From contig NZ_QDKO01000011.1 of the NCBI RefSeq assembly GCF_003094615.1, forward strand, positions 1-64,000: DNA of 64,000 nucleotides, given 5' to 3'. The notes under the pieces are model-generated. The model worked only from the letters and a program-made list of their open reading frames with translations, was not told the origin of the DNA and searched no databases. Positions 53,533-62,734 of the stretch are shown in pieces; the stretch's first letter is position 1, and each line of letters begins with the position of its first letter. A program made the position numbers and the translations under genes. This DNA comes from Caulobacter radicis. GTDB lineage: Bacteria > Pseudomonadota > Alphaproteobacteria > Caulobacterales > Caulobacteraceae.

Positions 53533-54324
53533 ATGGCCGACGGATCGACCCCTGCTTTCGACGCCGAACTGACCGACGCCGTCGACGCGCGCGGCGCGGG
53601 GGCCAAGCTGCGCTCGCTGGGCAAGATCAATCCGCGCCTGGCCCCGCAGCTGGCCCGCACCATGCTGGGCAAGGCCCGCGACAACGACAGCGCGGGCGCC
53701 TTCTCGACCTATTGCGAGACCAAGGGCTTCGAGTTCACCTCGGCCTGGGCCGCCAACAACATTCCCTTCGTGGCCCCGCTGCTGCGCGACTTCATGGCCA
53801 AACGCCCGGCCGGCGGCCCCAAGACGCGCTACATGGAGATCGGCGCCTATGAGGGCCGCAACCTGGCCTTCATGGACTGGATGTTCCCCGATCGCCTCGA
53901 CGTGACGGTGATCGACCCCTGGTTCGACGAGGGCCTGAACCCGGAAGAGAAGTACCTGGCCGTCGAGCCGCGCTTCCACCGCAACATGGCCCGCACCACC
54001 TTCGGCAAGGTGGCGACGCACAAGGGCTTCTCGACCTACGAGCTGCCCAAGATGCTCGAGGCGGGCGACAAGTTCGACCTGATCTATGTCGACGGCAGCC
54101 ACACCGCCCTGGCGGTGATGATCGACCTGTGCTGCTGCGCCAGCCTGCTGGAAGTGGGCGGCATGATGGTGCTCGACGACTATTGGCACGACATCAGCGA
54201 GATCGGCGGCCCGGGCGTGAAGCAGGCCGTCGACCACTTCCACGCCGCCTTCGGCCGCTATTTCGAGGTCGCGGCGGTCTATCGCCAGGTGGCCCTGGTC
54301 AAGACGGCCGAGATCCCGCGCTAG
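53533..54324 (+). CDS. Class I SAM-dependent methyltransferase (Methyltransf_24-like)
   Basis: A 263-aa soluble protein. Motif I is YMEIGAYEGRNLAFM (about 98-112), then DVTVIDPWFDEG as the acidic loop, and a post-I region FDLIYVDGSHTALAVMIDL. LLEVGGMMVLDDYWHD is typical of Methyltransf_24/CmcI-type enzymes, with aspartates that could bind a metal. The substrate is unknown. GAGAGGAG precedes the ATG. It stands alone between the Rieske gene and a repeat. Confidence 0.83.
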   Translation: MADGSTPAFDAELTDAVDARGAGAKLRSLGKINPRLAPQLARTMLGKARDNDSAGAFSTYCETKGFEFTSAWAANNIPFVAPLLRDFMAKRPAGGPKTRYMEIGAYEGRNLAFMDWMFPDRLDVTVIDPWFDEGLNPEEKYLAVEPRFHRNMARTTFGKVATHKGFSTYELPKMLEAGDKFDLIYVDGSHTALAVMIDLCCCASLLEVGGMMVLDDYWHDISEIGGPGVKQAVDHFHAAFGRYFEVAAVYRQVALVKTAEIPR

Positions 54325-54356
54325 GCGTGGATCGGGGGGCAGTCGTAGTGCGTGGC

Positions 54357-54443
54357 CCTCGTCCTTCGACAGGCTCAGGATGAGGACCATTGGAAGGCCG
54401 CGGCAGTAGAAAAACCTCATCCTGAGCTTGTCGAAGGACGAGG
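54357..54443. repeat. CCTCGTCCTTCGACA-type inverted repeat, copy 2
   Basis: The 29-bp arms 54357-54385 and 54415-54443 match at 28 of 29 positions around a 29-base loop. It follows the methyltransferase gene, 101 bp before kdsD. Confidence 0.92.
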
Positions 54444-54544
54444 TTTTTCTCGAGCGCCGAATGTCGGGCCGCGCTAGGGCCAAGCCTCGGGGTCGATCAA
54501 CCGCGCGCGGGCTGGTATGGGCTGCGCACGGAGTTTCTGACCAC

Positions 54545-55507
54545 ATGACCGATACGATTTCCGACGCCGTGGCCGTGGGCCGCCGGGTGCTGAGCATCGA
54601 GGCCCAGGCCCTGACCCAGATGGCCGACGAGCTGGGCGAAGCCTTCGCCCGCGCCGTCCAGGTGATGCACGAGGCCAAGGGCCGTATCGTCTGCACCGGC
54701 ATGGGCAAGTCGGGCCACGTGGCGCGCAAGATCGCCGCCACCCTGGCCTCGACCGGCAGCCAGGCGATGTTCGTCCATCCGGCCGAGGCCAGCCACGGCG
54801 ACCTTGGCATGATCGGTCCCGACGACGTGGTGCTGGCCCTGTCGAAGTCGGGCGAGGCGCGCGAACTGGCCGACACCCTGGCCTACTGCAAGCGCTTCTC
54901 GATCCCGCTGATCGCCGTCACCGCCGTCGCCACCAGCCAGCTGGGCCAGGCCGGCGACGTGCTGCTGCTGCTGCCCGACGCGCCGGAGGCGACGGCGGAG
55001 GTCAACGCCCCGACCACCTCGACGACCCTGCAGATCGCCCTGGGCGACGCGCTGGCCGTGGCGCTGCTGGAAAGCCGCGGCTTCACCGCCAGCGACTTCC
55101 GCGTCTTCCACCCCGGCGGCAAGCTGGGCGCGATGCTGCGCACCGTGGCCGACCTGATGCACGGGCAGGGCGAACTGCCGCTGATCGGGCAGGGCGCGCC
55201 GATGAGCGAGGCCCTCTTGGTGATGAGCCAGAAGCGCTTCGGCGCGGTCGGCGTCATCGACGCCGCCGGCGCCCTCGTAGGCCTGATCACCGACGGCGAC
55301 CTTCGCCGCCACATGGACGGCCTGATGACCCACGCCGCCGGCGAGGTGATGACCAAAAGCCCGCTGGTGATCGGCCCGCACGCCCTGGCCGCCGAGGCCC
55401 TGAAGGTGATGAACGAACGCCGGATCACCGTGCTGTTCGTCGTCGAGGGCGGCTGCCCGGTGGGCGTGCTGCATGTGCACGACCTGCTGCGGGCGGGGGT
55501 TATCTAG
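54545..55507 (+). CDS. kdsD: Arabinose-5-phosphate isomerase (KdsD/KpsF)
   Basis: A 320-aa enzyme that interconverts ribulose 5-phosphate and arabinose 5-phosphate, the first step to Kdo in lipopolysaccharide. A SIS domain (about 30-190) carries VCTGMGKSGHVARKIAATLASTG and ALSKSGEARELADTL. Two CBS domains follow (about 205-320). HPAEASHGDLGMI contains the catalytic His region. The ATG at 54545 begins the protein-like part; the frame upstream is part of a repeat. Convergent with the creatininase-like gene. Confidence 0.93.
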   Translation: MTDTISDAVAVGRRVLSIEAQALTQMADELGEAFARAVQVMHEAKGRIVCTGMGKSGHVARKIAATLASTGSQAMFVHPAEASHGDLGMIGPDDVVLALSKSGEARELADTLAYCKRFSIPLIAVTAVATSQLGQAGDVLLLLPDAPEATAEVNAPTTSTTLQIALGDALAVALLESRGFTASDFRVFHPGGKLGAMLRTVADLMHGQGELPLIGQGAPMSEALLVMSQKRFGAVGVIDAAGALVGLITDGDLRRHMDGLMTHAAGEVMTKSPLVIGPHALAAEALKVMNERRITVLFVVEGGCPVGVLHVHDLLRAGVI

Positions 55508-55521
55508 GCGGCGCCCAAACT

Positions 55522-55660
55522 TCCCGTCATTCCCGCCCTTGTGGCGGGAACCCCTCTGTCAGCCGCAAGGGCGGATGGGGCGGACTGCCAAGCAGTCCGC
55601 TTGCGACTTCACGTGCGATCGGAACCAGGGGTTCCCGCCACAAGGGCGGGAATGACGGGA
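55522..55660. repeat. GTCATTCC-type inverted-repeat element, copy 3
   Basis: The 34-bp arms 55522-55555 and 55627-55660 are perfectly complementary and identical to copy 1. The internal hairpin GCGGACTGC-CAA-GCAGTCCGC is at 55580-55600. It lies between the convergent kdsD and creatininase-like genes. Confidence 0.95.
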
Positions 55661-55669
55661 GGTAAAAGA

Positions 55670-56419
55670 TTACGGCCGCACCTCGCCGCCAAACGCCGCC
55701 AGGTCCTTGATCAGCGACACGACCGCCTGCTCGACCAGCTCGCCGCCCTTCTCGGGCGTGGCCAGGGCGGGATCGGAGCCCATGCGACCGTCGGCGTAGC
55801 GGGCGCGGAAGTCCAGGGCCTCGCGGATCGGGCCGGTGGGGGCGATCTTGGGCTCGTACTCGGCCGTCTTGATGCTGTCCGGATAGCCCCACTGGGTGAC
55901 GGCGATCTCGGACGGGGTGGCGTGGCTGCCGTGGCCGACCGGGAATTGGCGCATGGCGAGCGCGTTGACGCCGTCGAGGTCCCACCAGTTCTTCAGCTTC
56001 ATGGCGAAGGGGCAGCGCTCCTTGCGGAAGCTGTATTCGGCGTAGATCTCCGAGAACGCCGCCTCGATGGTGGCGACGTTGCCGCCGTGGCCGTTGAGGA
56101 AATAGATCTTCTCGAAGCCGTGGGCGCCCAGCGAGCGGGTCCAGTCACCGATGGCGGCCATGAAGGTCGACGGGCGCAGGAAGATGGTGCCCGGGAAGGC
56201 CAGGTGGTGCTGGGCCATGCCGACGTTGAAGGTCGGCGCCACCAGCACCTCGTCCGAGCGCTTGCTGGCCTCGTGGGCGATGATCTCCGGGCACAGCCAG
56301 TCGGTGCCAAGCAGGCCCGTGGGGCCGTGCTGCTCGTTGGAGCCGATCGGCACGATCACCGTCTTCGAGCGCTGGAGGAAGGCTTCGATCTCGGGCCAGG
56401 TCGAGAGGGCGAGCAGCAT
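55670..56419 (-). CDS. Creatininase-family amidohydrolase
   Basis: A 249-aa metal-dependent hydrolase. VPIGSNEQHGPTGLLGTDW holds the metal-binding Glu, His and Asp of the family; NGHGGNVATIEAA and VGHGSHATPSEIAVTQWG hold further ligands. The family includes creatinine amidohydrolase, MftE-like peptidases and FAPy deformylase (ArfB), so the substrate cannot be named. It is transcribed toward kdsD and is divergent from the GAF/Fis regulator gene. Confidence 0.9.
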   Translation of the reverse strand: MLLALSTWPEIEAFLQRSKTVIVPIGSNEQHGPTGLLGTDWLCPEIIAHEASKRSDEVLVAPTFNVGMAQHHLAFPGTIFLRPSTFMAAIGDWTRSLGAHGFEKIYFLNGHGGNVATIEAAFSEIYAEYSFRKERCPFAMKLKNWWDLDGVNALAMRQFPVGHGSHATPSEIAVTQWGYPDSIKTAEYEPKIAPTGPIREALDFRARYADGRMGSDPALATPEKGGELVEQAVVSLIKDLAAFGGEVRP

Positions 56420-56632
56420 GGCGGGGTACTCCGGAAGACGTCGGCGGCCGGCGTTGCGACCGGCTTTTCCAGCGCTTTACGCCCGAAGTCGGGCTTCGCC
56501 GACCCCCAATCTGGCGAAACGGCGTGCGGCCGGACGACGGCGCACTCGACCTGCGCGTGCTTGCCCAGGGGCGCCTGCCGCGCGCAAGGTGCCTGCCCGG
56601 CGTCACGCGGAACGCCGGCGAGGAGGCCGCTG

Positions 56633-57568
56633 ATGGCTCAAGCCCACGCCCGGGACGTGCTGGCCGTGCTCGATGGCGCGGGACCCGCCCTGTCGCCGGT
56701 GGCGGCCTCGTGGCGGCGCAGCCTCGTCCTGCACGGCCTGGACCCCGAAAACCGAAAGGCCCCCGACACCCTCACCGAACGCGAGCTTTCGCAGGTCCAG
56801 GAACGCATGGGCGCCCTGCGCGCGGCGGCGTCGGACACCCTGGACGCCCTGTTCCAGACGGTCGGGGCGCAGGGGTCCTGCGTGCTGCTGACCGACAGCG
56901 CCGGCGTGCCGGTCGACCGCCGGGGCGCGGCCGCCGACGATCCGGTGTTCCACCGCTGGGGCCTTTGGACCGGGGCGGTGTGGAGCGAGGCGCGCGAGGG
57001 CACCAACGGCATCGGCACCTGCATCGCCGAGCAGCGCACCCTGACCATTCATCGCGACCAGCATTTCCACACGCGCAATATCGGCCTTAGCTGCACCGTC
57101 GCGCCGCTGTTCGATCCGCAGGGGCGGCTGGCCGGCGCGCTGGACGTCTCGTCATGCCGACCGGGCCTGGACGGCATGACCGGGCTGATGGAGGCGGTGG
57201 TCAACGACGCGGCGCGCCGCATCGAGTCCAAGGCCTTCCGCGAGGCCTTCCCCGGCGCGCGCATCGTGCTGCTGGCCGACGGCCGCGCCGACCGCGCCTC
57301 GACCCCGATGCTGGCCGTCGACGCCGACGACGTGGTCATCGGCGCCACCCGCGCCGCCCGCCAGGCGCTGGACCTGACCGACGACAAGCTGCGGCGGGGG
57401 ATGCCGTCGCCCGATCGCGGCGCCGACCTGGAAGACGCCGAACGCGCCGCCGTGCGCCGGGCGTTGGGGGCTGCTGGGGGCAATGTCTCGGCCGCGGCCA
57501 GTGCGCTGGGGGTGAGCCGCGCGACCCTGCACCGGAAGATCAACCGATTGGGGCTGGGGCGGGTGTAG
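56633..57568 (+). CDS. GAF-Fis transcriptional regulator (AcoR/DhaR-like, no AAA+ domain)
   Basis: A 311-aa regulator. The N-terminal AcoR-type segment is SWRRSLVLHGLDPENRKAPDTLTERELSQVQERM, a GAF domain lies at about 75-195 (GVPVDRRG, SEAREGTNGIGTCIAEQ, FDPQGRLAGALDVSS), and a Fis helix-turn-helix forms the C-terminus (GGNVSAAASALGVSRATLHRKINRLGL). The sigma54-interacting AAA+ domain of full AcoR is absent; the linker at 205-265 has no Walker motifs. It lies upstream of an acetaldehyde-type dehydrogenase and acs and probably controls them. Confidence 0.88.
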   Translation: MAQAHARDVLAVLDGAGPALSPVAASWRRSLVLHGLDPENRKAPDTLTERELSQVQERMGALRAAASDTLDALFQTVGAQGSCVLLTDSAGVPVDRRGAAADDPVFHRWGLWTGAVWSEAREGTNGIGTCIAEQRTLTIHRDQHFHTRNIGLSCTVAPLFDPQGRLAGALDVSSCRPGLDGMTGLMEAVVNDAARRIESKAFREAFPGARIVLLADGRADRASTPMLAVDADDVVIGATRAARQALDLTDDKLRRGMPSPDRGADLEDAERAAVRRALGAAGGNVSAAASALGVSRATLHRKINRLGLGRV

Positions 57569-57572
57569 CTGA

Positions 57573-57738
57573 ACCCTCTCTCTTAGAGAGAGGGAGGGGC
57601 CCGCCGCGAAGCGGTGGGAGGGTGAGTGGTTACACCCTTTCCAAAAAGACCACTGTCCCGCGCTTCAACCCGACACGCTGAAACCCCTCACCCTCCCAGG
57701 CTTCGCCTGGGCCCCTCCCTCTCCCTCTGGGAGAGGGT
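57573..57738. repeat. ACCCTCTC-type inverted-repeat element
   Basis: Left arm about 57573-57626 and right arm about 57687-57738 are complementary with several mismatches. The left arm has CCGC-CGCGAA-GCGG and the right CCAGG-CTTCG-CCTGG as internal hairpins. It fills much of the 301-bp gap between the regulator and aldehyde dehydrogenase genes (57569-57869). The remaining 130 bp before the dehydrogenase should hold its promoter, but none is clear. Confidence 0.82.
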
Positions 57739-57869
57739 CCCTAAGAGGCCGCCCTACCTGTCGCAAACCTGAGACACCCCGCGCCCGTCTCCGCCCCCAC
57801 CCCGCTCCACACCAAGAATCCAGGCGCAACCTGCCTCCAGACGCCGAACACGGCGCGACGGAGGAAACC

Positions 57870-59390
57870 ATGACCAAGCCCGAGTTCATCGACTCGCTGT
57901 CCCGCCCGCCGTTCAAGGCGCGCTATGACAACTTCATCGGCGGCCAGTGGGTCGCCCCGGCCGACGGCCGCTATTTCGACAACGCCTCGCCGATCACCGG
58001 CCGCAAGATCTGCGAGATCGCCCGCTCGCAGGCGGTCGACGTCGAGCGCGCCCTGGACGCCGCCCACGCCGCCAAGGACGCCTGGGGCAAGACGAGCGTC
58101 GCCGAGCGTTCGCGAATTCTCCTGAGGATCGCCGACCGGATGGAGGAGAACCTCGCGGTCCTGGCCAACGCCGAGACCTGGGACAACGGCAAGCCGATCC
58201 GCGAGACCACGGCCGCCGACCTGCCGCTGGCCATCGACCACTTCCGCTATTTCGCCGGCTGCCTGCGCAGCCAGGAAGGCGCGATCTCCGAGATCGACCA
58301 CGACACCATCGCCTATCACTTCCACGAACCGCTGGGCGTGGTCGGCCAGATCATCCCGTGGAACTTTCCGCTGCTGATGGCCTGCTGGAAGCTGGCCCCG
58401 GCGATCGCCGCCGGCAACTGCGTGGTGCTGAAGCCCGCCGAGCAGACCCCGGCCTCGATCATGGTGCTGTTCGAGCTGATCGGCGACCTCCTGCCGCCCG
58501 GCGTGGTCAACGTCGTCAACGGCTTTGGCCTGGAGGCCGGCAAGCCTCTCGCTTCGAGCCCGCGCATCGCCAAGATCGCGTTCACCGGCGAGACCAGCAC
58601 CGGCCGCCTCATCATGCAGTACGCCAGCCAGAACCTGATCCCGGTGACGCTGGAGCTGGGCGGCAAGTCGCCCAACATCTTCTTCGCCGACGTGGCCGCG
58701 CAGGACGACGACTTCCTCGACAAGGCGCTAGAGGGCTTTGCGATGTTCGCCCTCAATCAGGGCGAGGTCTGCACCTGCCCCAGCCGCGCCCTGGTGCAGA
58801 AGTCGATCTACGACAAGTTCATGGAGAAGGCGCTCAAGCGCGTGCAGGCGGTGGTGCAGGGCAATCCGCTGGATCCTTCGACCATGATCGGCGCCCAGGC
58901 CTCCGAGGAGCAGCTGAACAAGATCCTCGGCTACATGGATGTGGGCCGCAACGAGGGCGCGCGCCTGCTGACCGGCGGATCGCGCACCGTGCTGCCCGGC
59001 CAGCTGGCCGACGGCTTCTATGTCGAGCCCACCGTGTTCGAGGGCCACAACAAGATGCGGATCTTCCAGGAGGAGATCTTCGGCCCGGTCCTGGCCGTGA
59101 CCACCTTCGAGACGGAAGAAGAGGCGCTGGAGATCGCCAACGACACCGCCTTCGGCCTCGGGGCGGGGGTGTGGACCCGCGACGGCTCGCGCGCCTACCG
59201 CTTCGGACGCGGCATCCAGGCCGGCCGGGTGTGGACCAACTGCTACCACGCCTATCCGGCCCACGCCGCCTTCGGCGGCTACAAGCAGTCGGGCGTGGGC
59301 CGCGAGACCCACAAGATGATGCTCGACCACTATCAGCAGACCAAGAACCTGCTGGTCAGCTACAGCGCCAAGGCGCTGGGCTTCTTCTAG
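57870..59390 (+). CDS. Aldehyde dehydrogenase (AldB/AcoD type)
   Basis: A 506-aa NAD(P)-dependent aldehyde dehydrogenase. [10 protein letters not shown] near the start, [25 protein letters not shown] with the general base, and the active site [15 protein letters not shown] with C301 and C303. The double-Cys form is seen in AldB/AcoD-type enzymes that oxidise acetaldehyde to acetate. It lies between a GAF/Fis regulator and acetyl-CoA synthetase, which supports an ethanol/acetoin/acetaldehyde role. Confidence 0.93.
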   Translation: MTKPEFIDSLSRPPFKARYDNFIGGQWVAPADGRYFDNASPITGRKICEIARSQAVDVERALDAAHAAKDAWGKTSVAERSRILLRIADRMEENLAVLANAETWDNGKPIRETTAADLPLAIDHFRYFAGCLRSQEGAISEIDHDTIAYHFHEPLGVVGQIIPWNFPLLMACWKLAPAIAAGNCVVLKPAEQTPASIMVLFELIGDLLPPGVVNVVNGFGLEAGKPLASSPRIAKIAFTGETSTGRLIMQYASQNLIPVTLELGGKSPNIFFADVAAQDDDFLDKALEGFAMFALNQGEVCTCPSRALVQKSIYDKFMEKALKRVQAVVQGNPLDPSTMIGAQASEEQLNKILGYMDVGRNEGARLLTGGSRTVLPGQLADGFYVEPTVFEGHNKMRIFQEEIFGPVLAVTTFETEEEALEIANDTAFGLGAGVWTRDGSRAYRFGRGIQAGRVWTNCYHAYPAHAAFGGYKQSGVGRETHKMMLDHYQQTKNLLVSYSAKALGFF

Positions 59391-59405
59391 GGGCGGACCG
59401 TCCCT

Positions 59406-59507
59406 GCGTCCTTCGAGGCTCGCCTTCGGCGCGCACCTCAGGATGAGGACTTCAGTGCACCGGATTCCTCATCCTGAGGCGCCCGCGCAGCGGGCCTCGA
59501 AGGACGC
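59406..59507. repeat. GCGTCCTTCGAGG-type inverted-repeat element
   Basis: Left arm 59406-59449 and right arm 59466-59507: the ends GCGTCCTTCGAGGC and CCTCAGGATGAGGA pair perfectly with GCCTCGAAGGACGC and TCCTCATCCTGAGG, while the middle of each arm holds its own unrelated mini-hairpin (GCCCGC-GCA-GCGGGC on the right). It shares CCTTCGA and CAGGATGAGG words with the CCTCGTCC family. It lies in the 287-bp gap before acs; the rest of that gap shows nothing else. Confidence 0.87.
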
Positions 59508-59677
59508 ACCACCTCAAAATCGAACAAGACCAGAATTCTGCCGCACGAAACAGAATTGGTCTTCTTGCGCGGGAGGCGGTGCTTCGCATACTCCCGCTCG
59601 CAAGACGACGACTGACGCAGCGGCAAGACCGCCGGCGACGACAAGATCGACTGTGGAAAGACCTAGGGAGACGCGTG

Positions 59678-61627
59678 GTGAGCGACGGACAGCTGTTTCC
59701 GGTTCCGGAAGATTGGGCGGGCAAGGCCCATATCGACGCCGCCGCCTATGAGGCCGCCGTGGCCCGGGTCGAGAGCGATCCCGAGGGCTACTGGCGCGAT
59801 CTCGCCGCCCGCCTCGACTGGATCAAGGCGCCCACCAGGATCAAGGACGTCTCCTACGCCAAGGACGACTTCCGTATCCGCTGGTACGAGGACGGGGTGC
59901 TGAACGTCAGCGCCAACTGCATCGACCGCCATCTGCCGCACCGCAAGGACGACGTCGCCCTGATCTTCGAGGGCGATGAGCCGGGCGTCTCCGACAAGAT
60001 CACCTACGGCCAGCTGCACGACCAGGTCTGCCGCATGGCCAATGTGCTCAAGGACCTGGGCGCCAGAAAGGGCGACCGGATCACCATCTACCTGCCGATG
60101 ACGCCCGTGGCCGCGATCGCCATGCTGGCCTGCGCCCGCATCGGCGCCATCCACTCGGTCGTGTTCGGCGGCTTCTCGCCCGACAGCATCGCCGGCCGCA
60201 TCCAGGACTGCGACTCCCGCCTGGTCATCACCGCCGACCAGGGCCGCCGCGGCGGCAAGACCGTGCCGCTGAAGGCCAATATCGACGAGGCCCTGCTGCA
60301 ATGCCCGCAGGTCGAGAAGGTGCTGCTGGTCCGCTGGACCGGCGCCGACGTGCCGATCGTCGAAGGCCGCGACGTGGTCTGGAACGACGTCAGGGACGCC
60401 GCCTCGCCGGTCTGCGAGCCCGAGCCGATGAACGCCGAGGATCCGCTGTTCATCCTCTACACCTCCGGCTCGACGGGTAAACCCAAGGGCGTGCTGCACA
60501 CCACCGGCGGCTACCTGGCCTGGGCCAGCTGGACCTTCGAGTCCGTCTTCGACTATCGCCCAGGAGAAGTGTTCTGGTGCACGGCTGACGTGGGCTGGGT
60601 CACCGGCCACAGCTACGTGGTCTATGGGCCGCTCGCCAATGGCGGGACCAGCCTGATCTTCGAGGGGGTGCCCAACTATCCGACCCCGTCGCGGTTCTGG
60701 GAGGTGGTCGACAAGCACAAGGTCGAGATCTTCTACACCGCGCCCACGGCCCTGCGAGCCCTGATGCGCGAGGGCGACGAGCACGTCCTGAAGAATGACC
60801 TCTCGTCCCTGCGCCTGCTGGGCAGCGTCGGCGAGCCGATCAATCCGGAAGCCTGGCTCTGGTATCACCGCGTGGTCGGCAAGGATAAGCTCCCCATCGT
60901 CGACACCTGGTGGCAGACCGAAACGGGCGGCATCCTCGTATCGCCGCTGCCGGGCGCCACGGCCCTCAAGCCGGGCTCGGCCACCAAGCCGCTGCCGGGC
61001 GTCAAGCTGCAACTCGTGGACGCCGAGGGCGCGGTGCTGGAGGGGGCGACCGAGGGCAATCTCGTGATCACCGACAGCTGGCCGGGCCAGATGCGCACGG
61101 TCTATGGCGACCACCAGCGCTTCTTCGAGACCTATTTCTCGACCTATCCCGGCAAGTATTTCACCGGCGACGGCTGCAAGCGCGACGCCGACGGCTACTA
61201 CTGGATCACGGGCCGGGTCGACGACGTCATCAACGTCTCGGGCCACCGCCTGGGCACGGCCGAGATCGAAAGCGCCCTGGTGGCCCACGAGGCCGTCGCC
61301 GAGGCCGCGGTGGTCGGCTATCCGCACGACATCAAGGGCCAGGGCGTCTACGCCTATGTCACCCTGAAGGCCGACGCGACGCCGACCGAGGAACTGCGCA
61401 AGCAGCTCGTCCTCTGGGTCCGCCACGAGATCGGCCCGTTCGCCGCGCCCGACGTCCTGCAATGGGCGCCGGGCCTGCCCAAGACCCGCTCGGGCAAGAT
61501 CATGCGCCGCATCCTGCGCAAGATCGCCGAGAACGCCGTGGACGCGCTGGGGGATACCTCGACCCTGGCCGATCCGTCGGTGGTGGACGACCTGGTGCGC
61601 AACCGGGCGGGCGCGAAGGCGGCTTAG
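59678..61627 (+). CDS. acs: Acetyl-CoA synthetase (AMP-forming)
   Basis: A 649-aa adenylate-forming enzyme turning acetate, ATP and CoA into acetyl-CoA. Motifs are [11 protein letters not shown] (P-loop), [37 protein letters not shown], and the C-terminal [11 protein letters not shown] with K607, the lysine usually acetylated for control. Two GTG codons at 59675 and 59678 can start it; AGGGAG lies 7 bases ahead of the second. With the preceding aldehyde dehydrogenase it completes acetaldehyde assimilation. Confidence 0.95.
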   Translation: MSDGQLFPVPEDWAGKAHIDAAAYEAAVARVESDPEGYWRDLAARLDWIKAPTRIKDVSYAKDDFRIRWYEDGVLNVSANCIDRHLPHRKDDVALIFEGDEPGVSDKITYGQLHDQVCRMANVLKDLGARKGDRITIYLPMTPVAAIAMLACARIGAIHSVVFGGFSPDSIAGRIQDCDSRLVITADQGRRGGKTVPLKANIDEALLQCPQVEKVLLVRWTGADVPIVEGRDVVWNDVRDAASPVCEPEPMNAEDPLFILYTSGSTGKPKGVLHTTGGYLAWASWTFESVFDYRPGEVFWCTADVGWVTGHSYVVYGPLANGGTSLIFEGVPNYPTPSRFWEVVDKHKVEIFYTAPTALRALMREGDEHVLKNDLSSLRLLGSVGEPINPEAWLWYHRVVGKDKLPIVDTWWQTETGGILVSPLPGATALKPGSATKPLPGVKLQLVDAEGAVLEGATEGNLVITDSWPGQMRTVYGDHQRFFETYFSTYPGKYFTGDGCKRDADGYYWITGRVDDVINVSGHRLGTAEIESALVAHEAVAEAAVVGYPHDIKGQGVYAYVTLKADATPTEELRKQLVLWVRHEIGPFAAPDVLQWAPGLPKTRSGKIMRRILRKIAENAVDALGDTSTLADPSVVDDLVRNRAGAKAA

Positions 61628-61639
61628 GGGATGCGAAAA

Positions 61640-61724
61640 CCTCGCCCTTCGACGAGCTCAGGGTGAGGTTTTCTACTGCACGGCCGTTCCGTGGTCCTCA
61701 TCCTGAGCCTGTCGAAGGACGAGG
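61640..61724. repeat. CCTCGTCCTTCGACA-type inverted repeat, copy 3
   Basis: The 29-bp arms 61640-61668 and 61696-61724 match at 25 of 29 positions. The left arm has diverged (CCTCGCCCTTCGACGAGCTC). It lies between acs and the toxin-antitoxin promoter. Confidence 0.9.
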
Positions 61725-61746
61725 ACCACGCTTGGCGGTCGCCAGC

Positions 61747-61802
61747 TTGTCCACAACCCGCCATCGGTCTATATTCAAAACGCCGCCAAGGTGGCGGCGT
61801 TT
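61747..61802 (+). promoter_or_regulatory. Promoter and palindromic operator of the Xre-RES module
   Basis: TTGTCC (61747-61752), 17 bases, TATATT (61770-61775). Directly after the -10 box, AAACGCCGCCA (61778-61788) and TGGCGGCGTTT (61792-61802) form a perfect 11-bp inverted repeat with a 3-base spacer. Transcription would begin inside it, so a bound repressor would block initiation. Binding by the Xre antitoxin or its complex is inferred. Confidence 0.65.
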
Positions 61803-61814
61803 GGTTGGGATCGC

Positions 61815-62246
61815 ATGGCCCTGGTCGTGAAAATCCAGGAACTGCTCGGCGGCGAGGCCGTGACTGGCCCGCTCGTCACGGAGTTCGACGTGGTCCGGCT
61901 GGTCCGCAAGGGCCTGTCGGTGGCGGCGGTCGACGGCTTCCTGGCGGCCACCCACCAGCCGTTCTCGGCCATCGAGCCCTATGTGATGCCCCGGCGCACC
62001 TTCAACCGTCGCCGCGAGGCCGACCAGCCGCTGGATCCGGCCGAGTCCGACCGCATGGTGCGGATCGCCCGCATGGTGGCGGCCGCCGAGGACGTGCTGG
62101 GCGACCAGGAACGGGCCTGGCGCTGGCTGGAGCGGCCCAATCGCACGTTGGAAGGCCAGACGCCGATCTCGATGGCCGATACCGATCTCGGCGCCCAGGG
62201 CGTCGAGCGGCTGCTCGGCCAGATCGCGCACGGCCTGGCGGCTTGA
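61815..62246 (+). CDS. Xre/MbcA/ParS-type antitoxin (DUF2384)
   Basis: A 143-aa antitoxin. The N-terminal part FDVVRLVRKGLSVAAVDGFL resembles the Xre-like helix-turn-helix, and the C-terminal DUF2384 portion (RMVRIARMVAAAEDVLGDQERAWRWLERPNRTLEGQTPISMADTDLGAQGVERLLGQIAHG) is diagnostic. It should neutralise the RES toxin and repress the operon. The ATG at 61815 has GGGA ahead; an in-frame GTG at 61791 lies inside the operator. The toxin start overlaps its stop (TTGA). Confidence 0.9.
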   Translation: MALVVKIQELLGGEAVTGPLVTEFDVVRLVRKGLSVAAVDGFLAATHQPFSAIEPYVMPRRTFNRRREADQPLDPAESDRMVRIARMVAAAEDVLGDQERAWRWLERPNRTLEGQTPISMADTDLGAQGVERLLGQIAHGLAA

Positions 62247-62668
62247 TCGTCCACCGCATAGCCAAGGCCGCCAATGTCGGCCTGGACGGGGAGGGGGCTC
62301 GGCTCTACGGCGGTCGCTGGAACTCGCCCGGACGGCCGATGCTCTACGCCGCCGCCAGCCCGAGCCTGGCCGTGCTGGAGGTGCTGGTGCATCTGGACCT
62401 GCAACCCGACCTGCTGCCGCTGGACTATCGCCTGCTTTGGATCCACGTGCCGGACGATGCGCCGAGCCTGGCGCTTGAAGCCGTCCCGCGAGACAGCGTG
62501 GCGATCGGCGACGCCTTCCTGATCGCGGGCGAGGCCCTGTGCCTGCGCGTGCCCAGCCAGGTCGTGCCGCAGGAGATCAACACCCTCATCAATCCACGCC
62601 ATCCGGCCTTCGCCGGTGTGCGGGTCGAACGCGAGGAGCCGTTCCAGTTCGACCCCCGCCTGTTCTGA
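62243..62668 (+). CDS. RES-domain toxin (NAD+-targeting)
   Basis: A 141-aa toxin starting with TTG in a TTGA overlap with the antitoxin. The RES signature residues are visible: R25 in YGGRWNSPG, E46 in LAVLEVLVHL and S105 in VPSQVV; ARLYGGRWNSPGRPMLYAAAS is typical. Characterised relatives degrade NAD+ (for example MbcT of M. tuberculosis) or ADP-ribosylate Prs (ParT). Nothing looks inactivating, so the pair is probably functional. Confidence 0.9.
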   Translation: MIVHRIAKAANVGLDGEGARLYGGRWNSPGRPMLYAAASPSLAVLEVLVHLDLQPDLLPLDYRLLWIHVPDDAPSLALEAVPRDSVAIGDAFLIAGEALCLRVPSQVVPQEINTLINPRHPAFAGVRVEREEPFQFDPRLF

Positions 62669-62734
62669 CGGCCGCCGCCTGCTGTGACCCCCACGCCCTA
62701 GCCTCATCCCGCGCCAGGGTTTATACGCGCGGCC

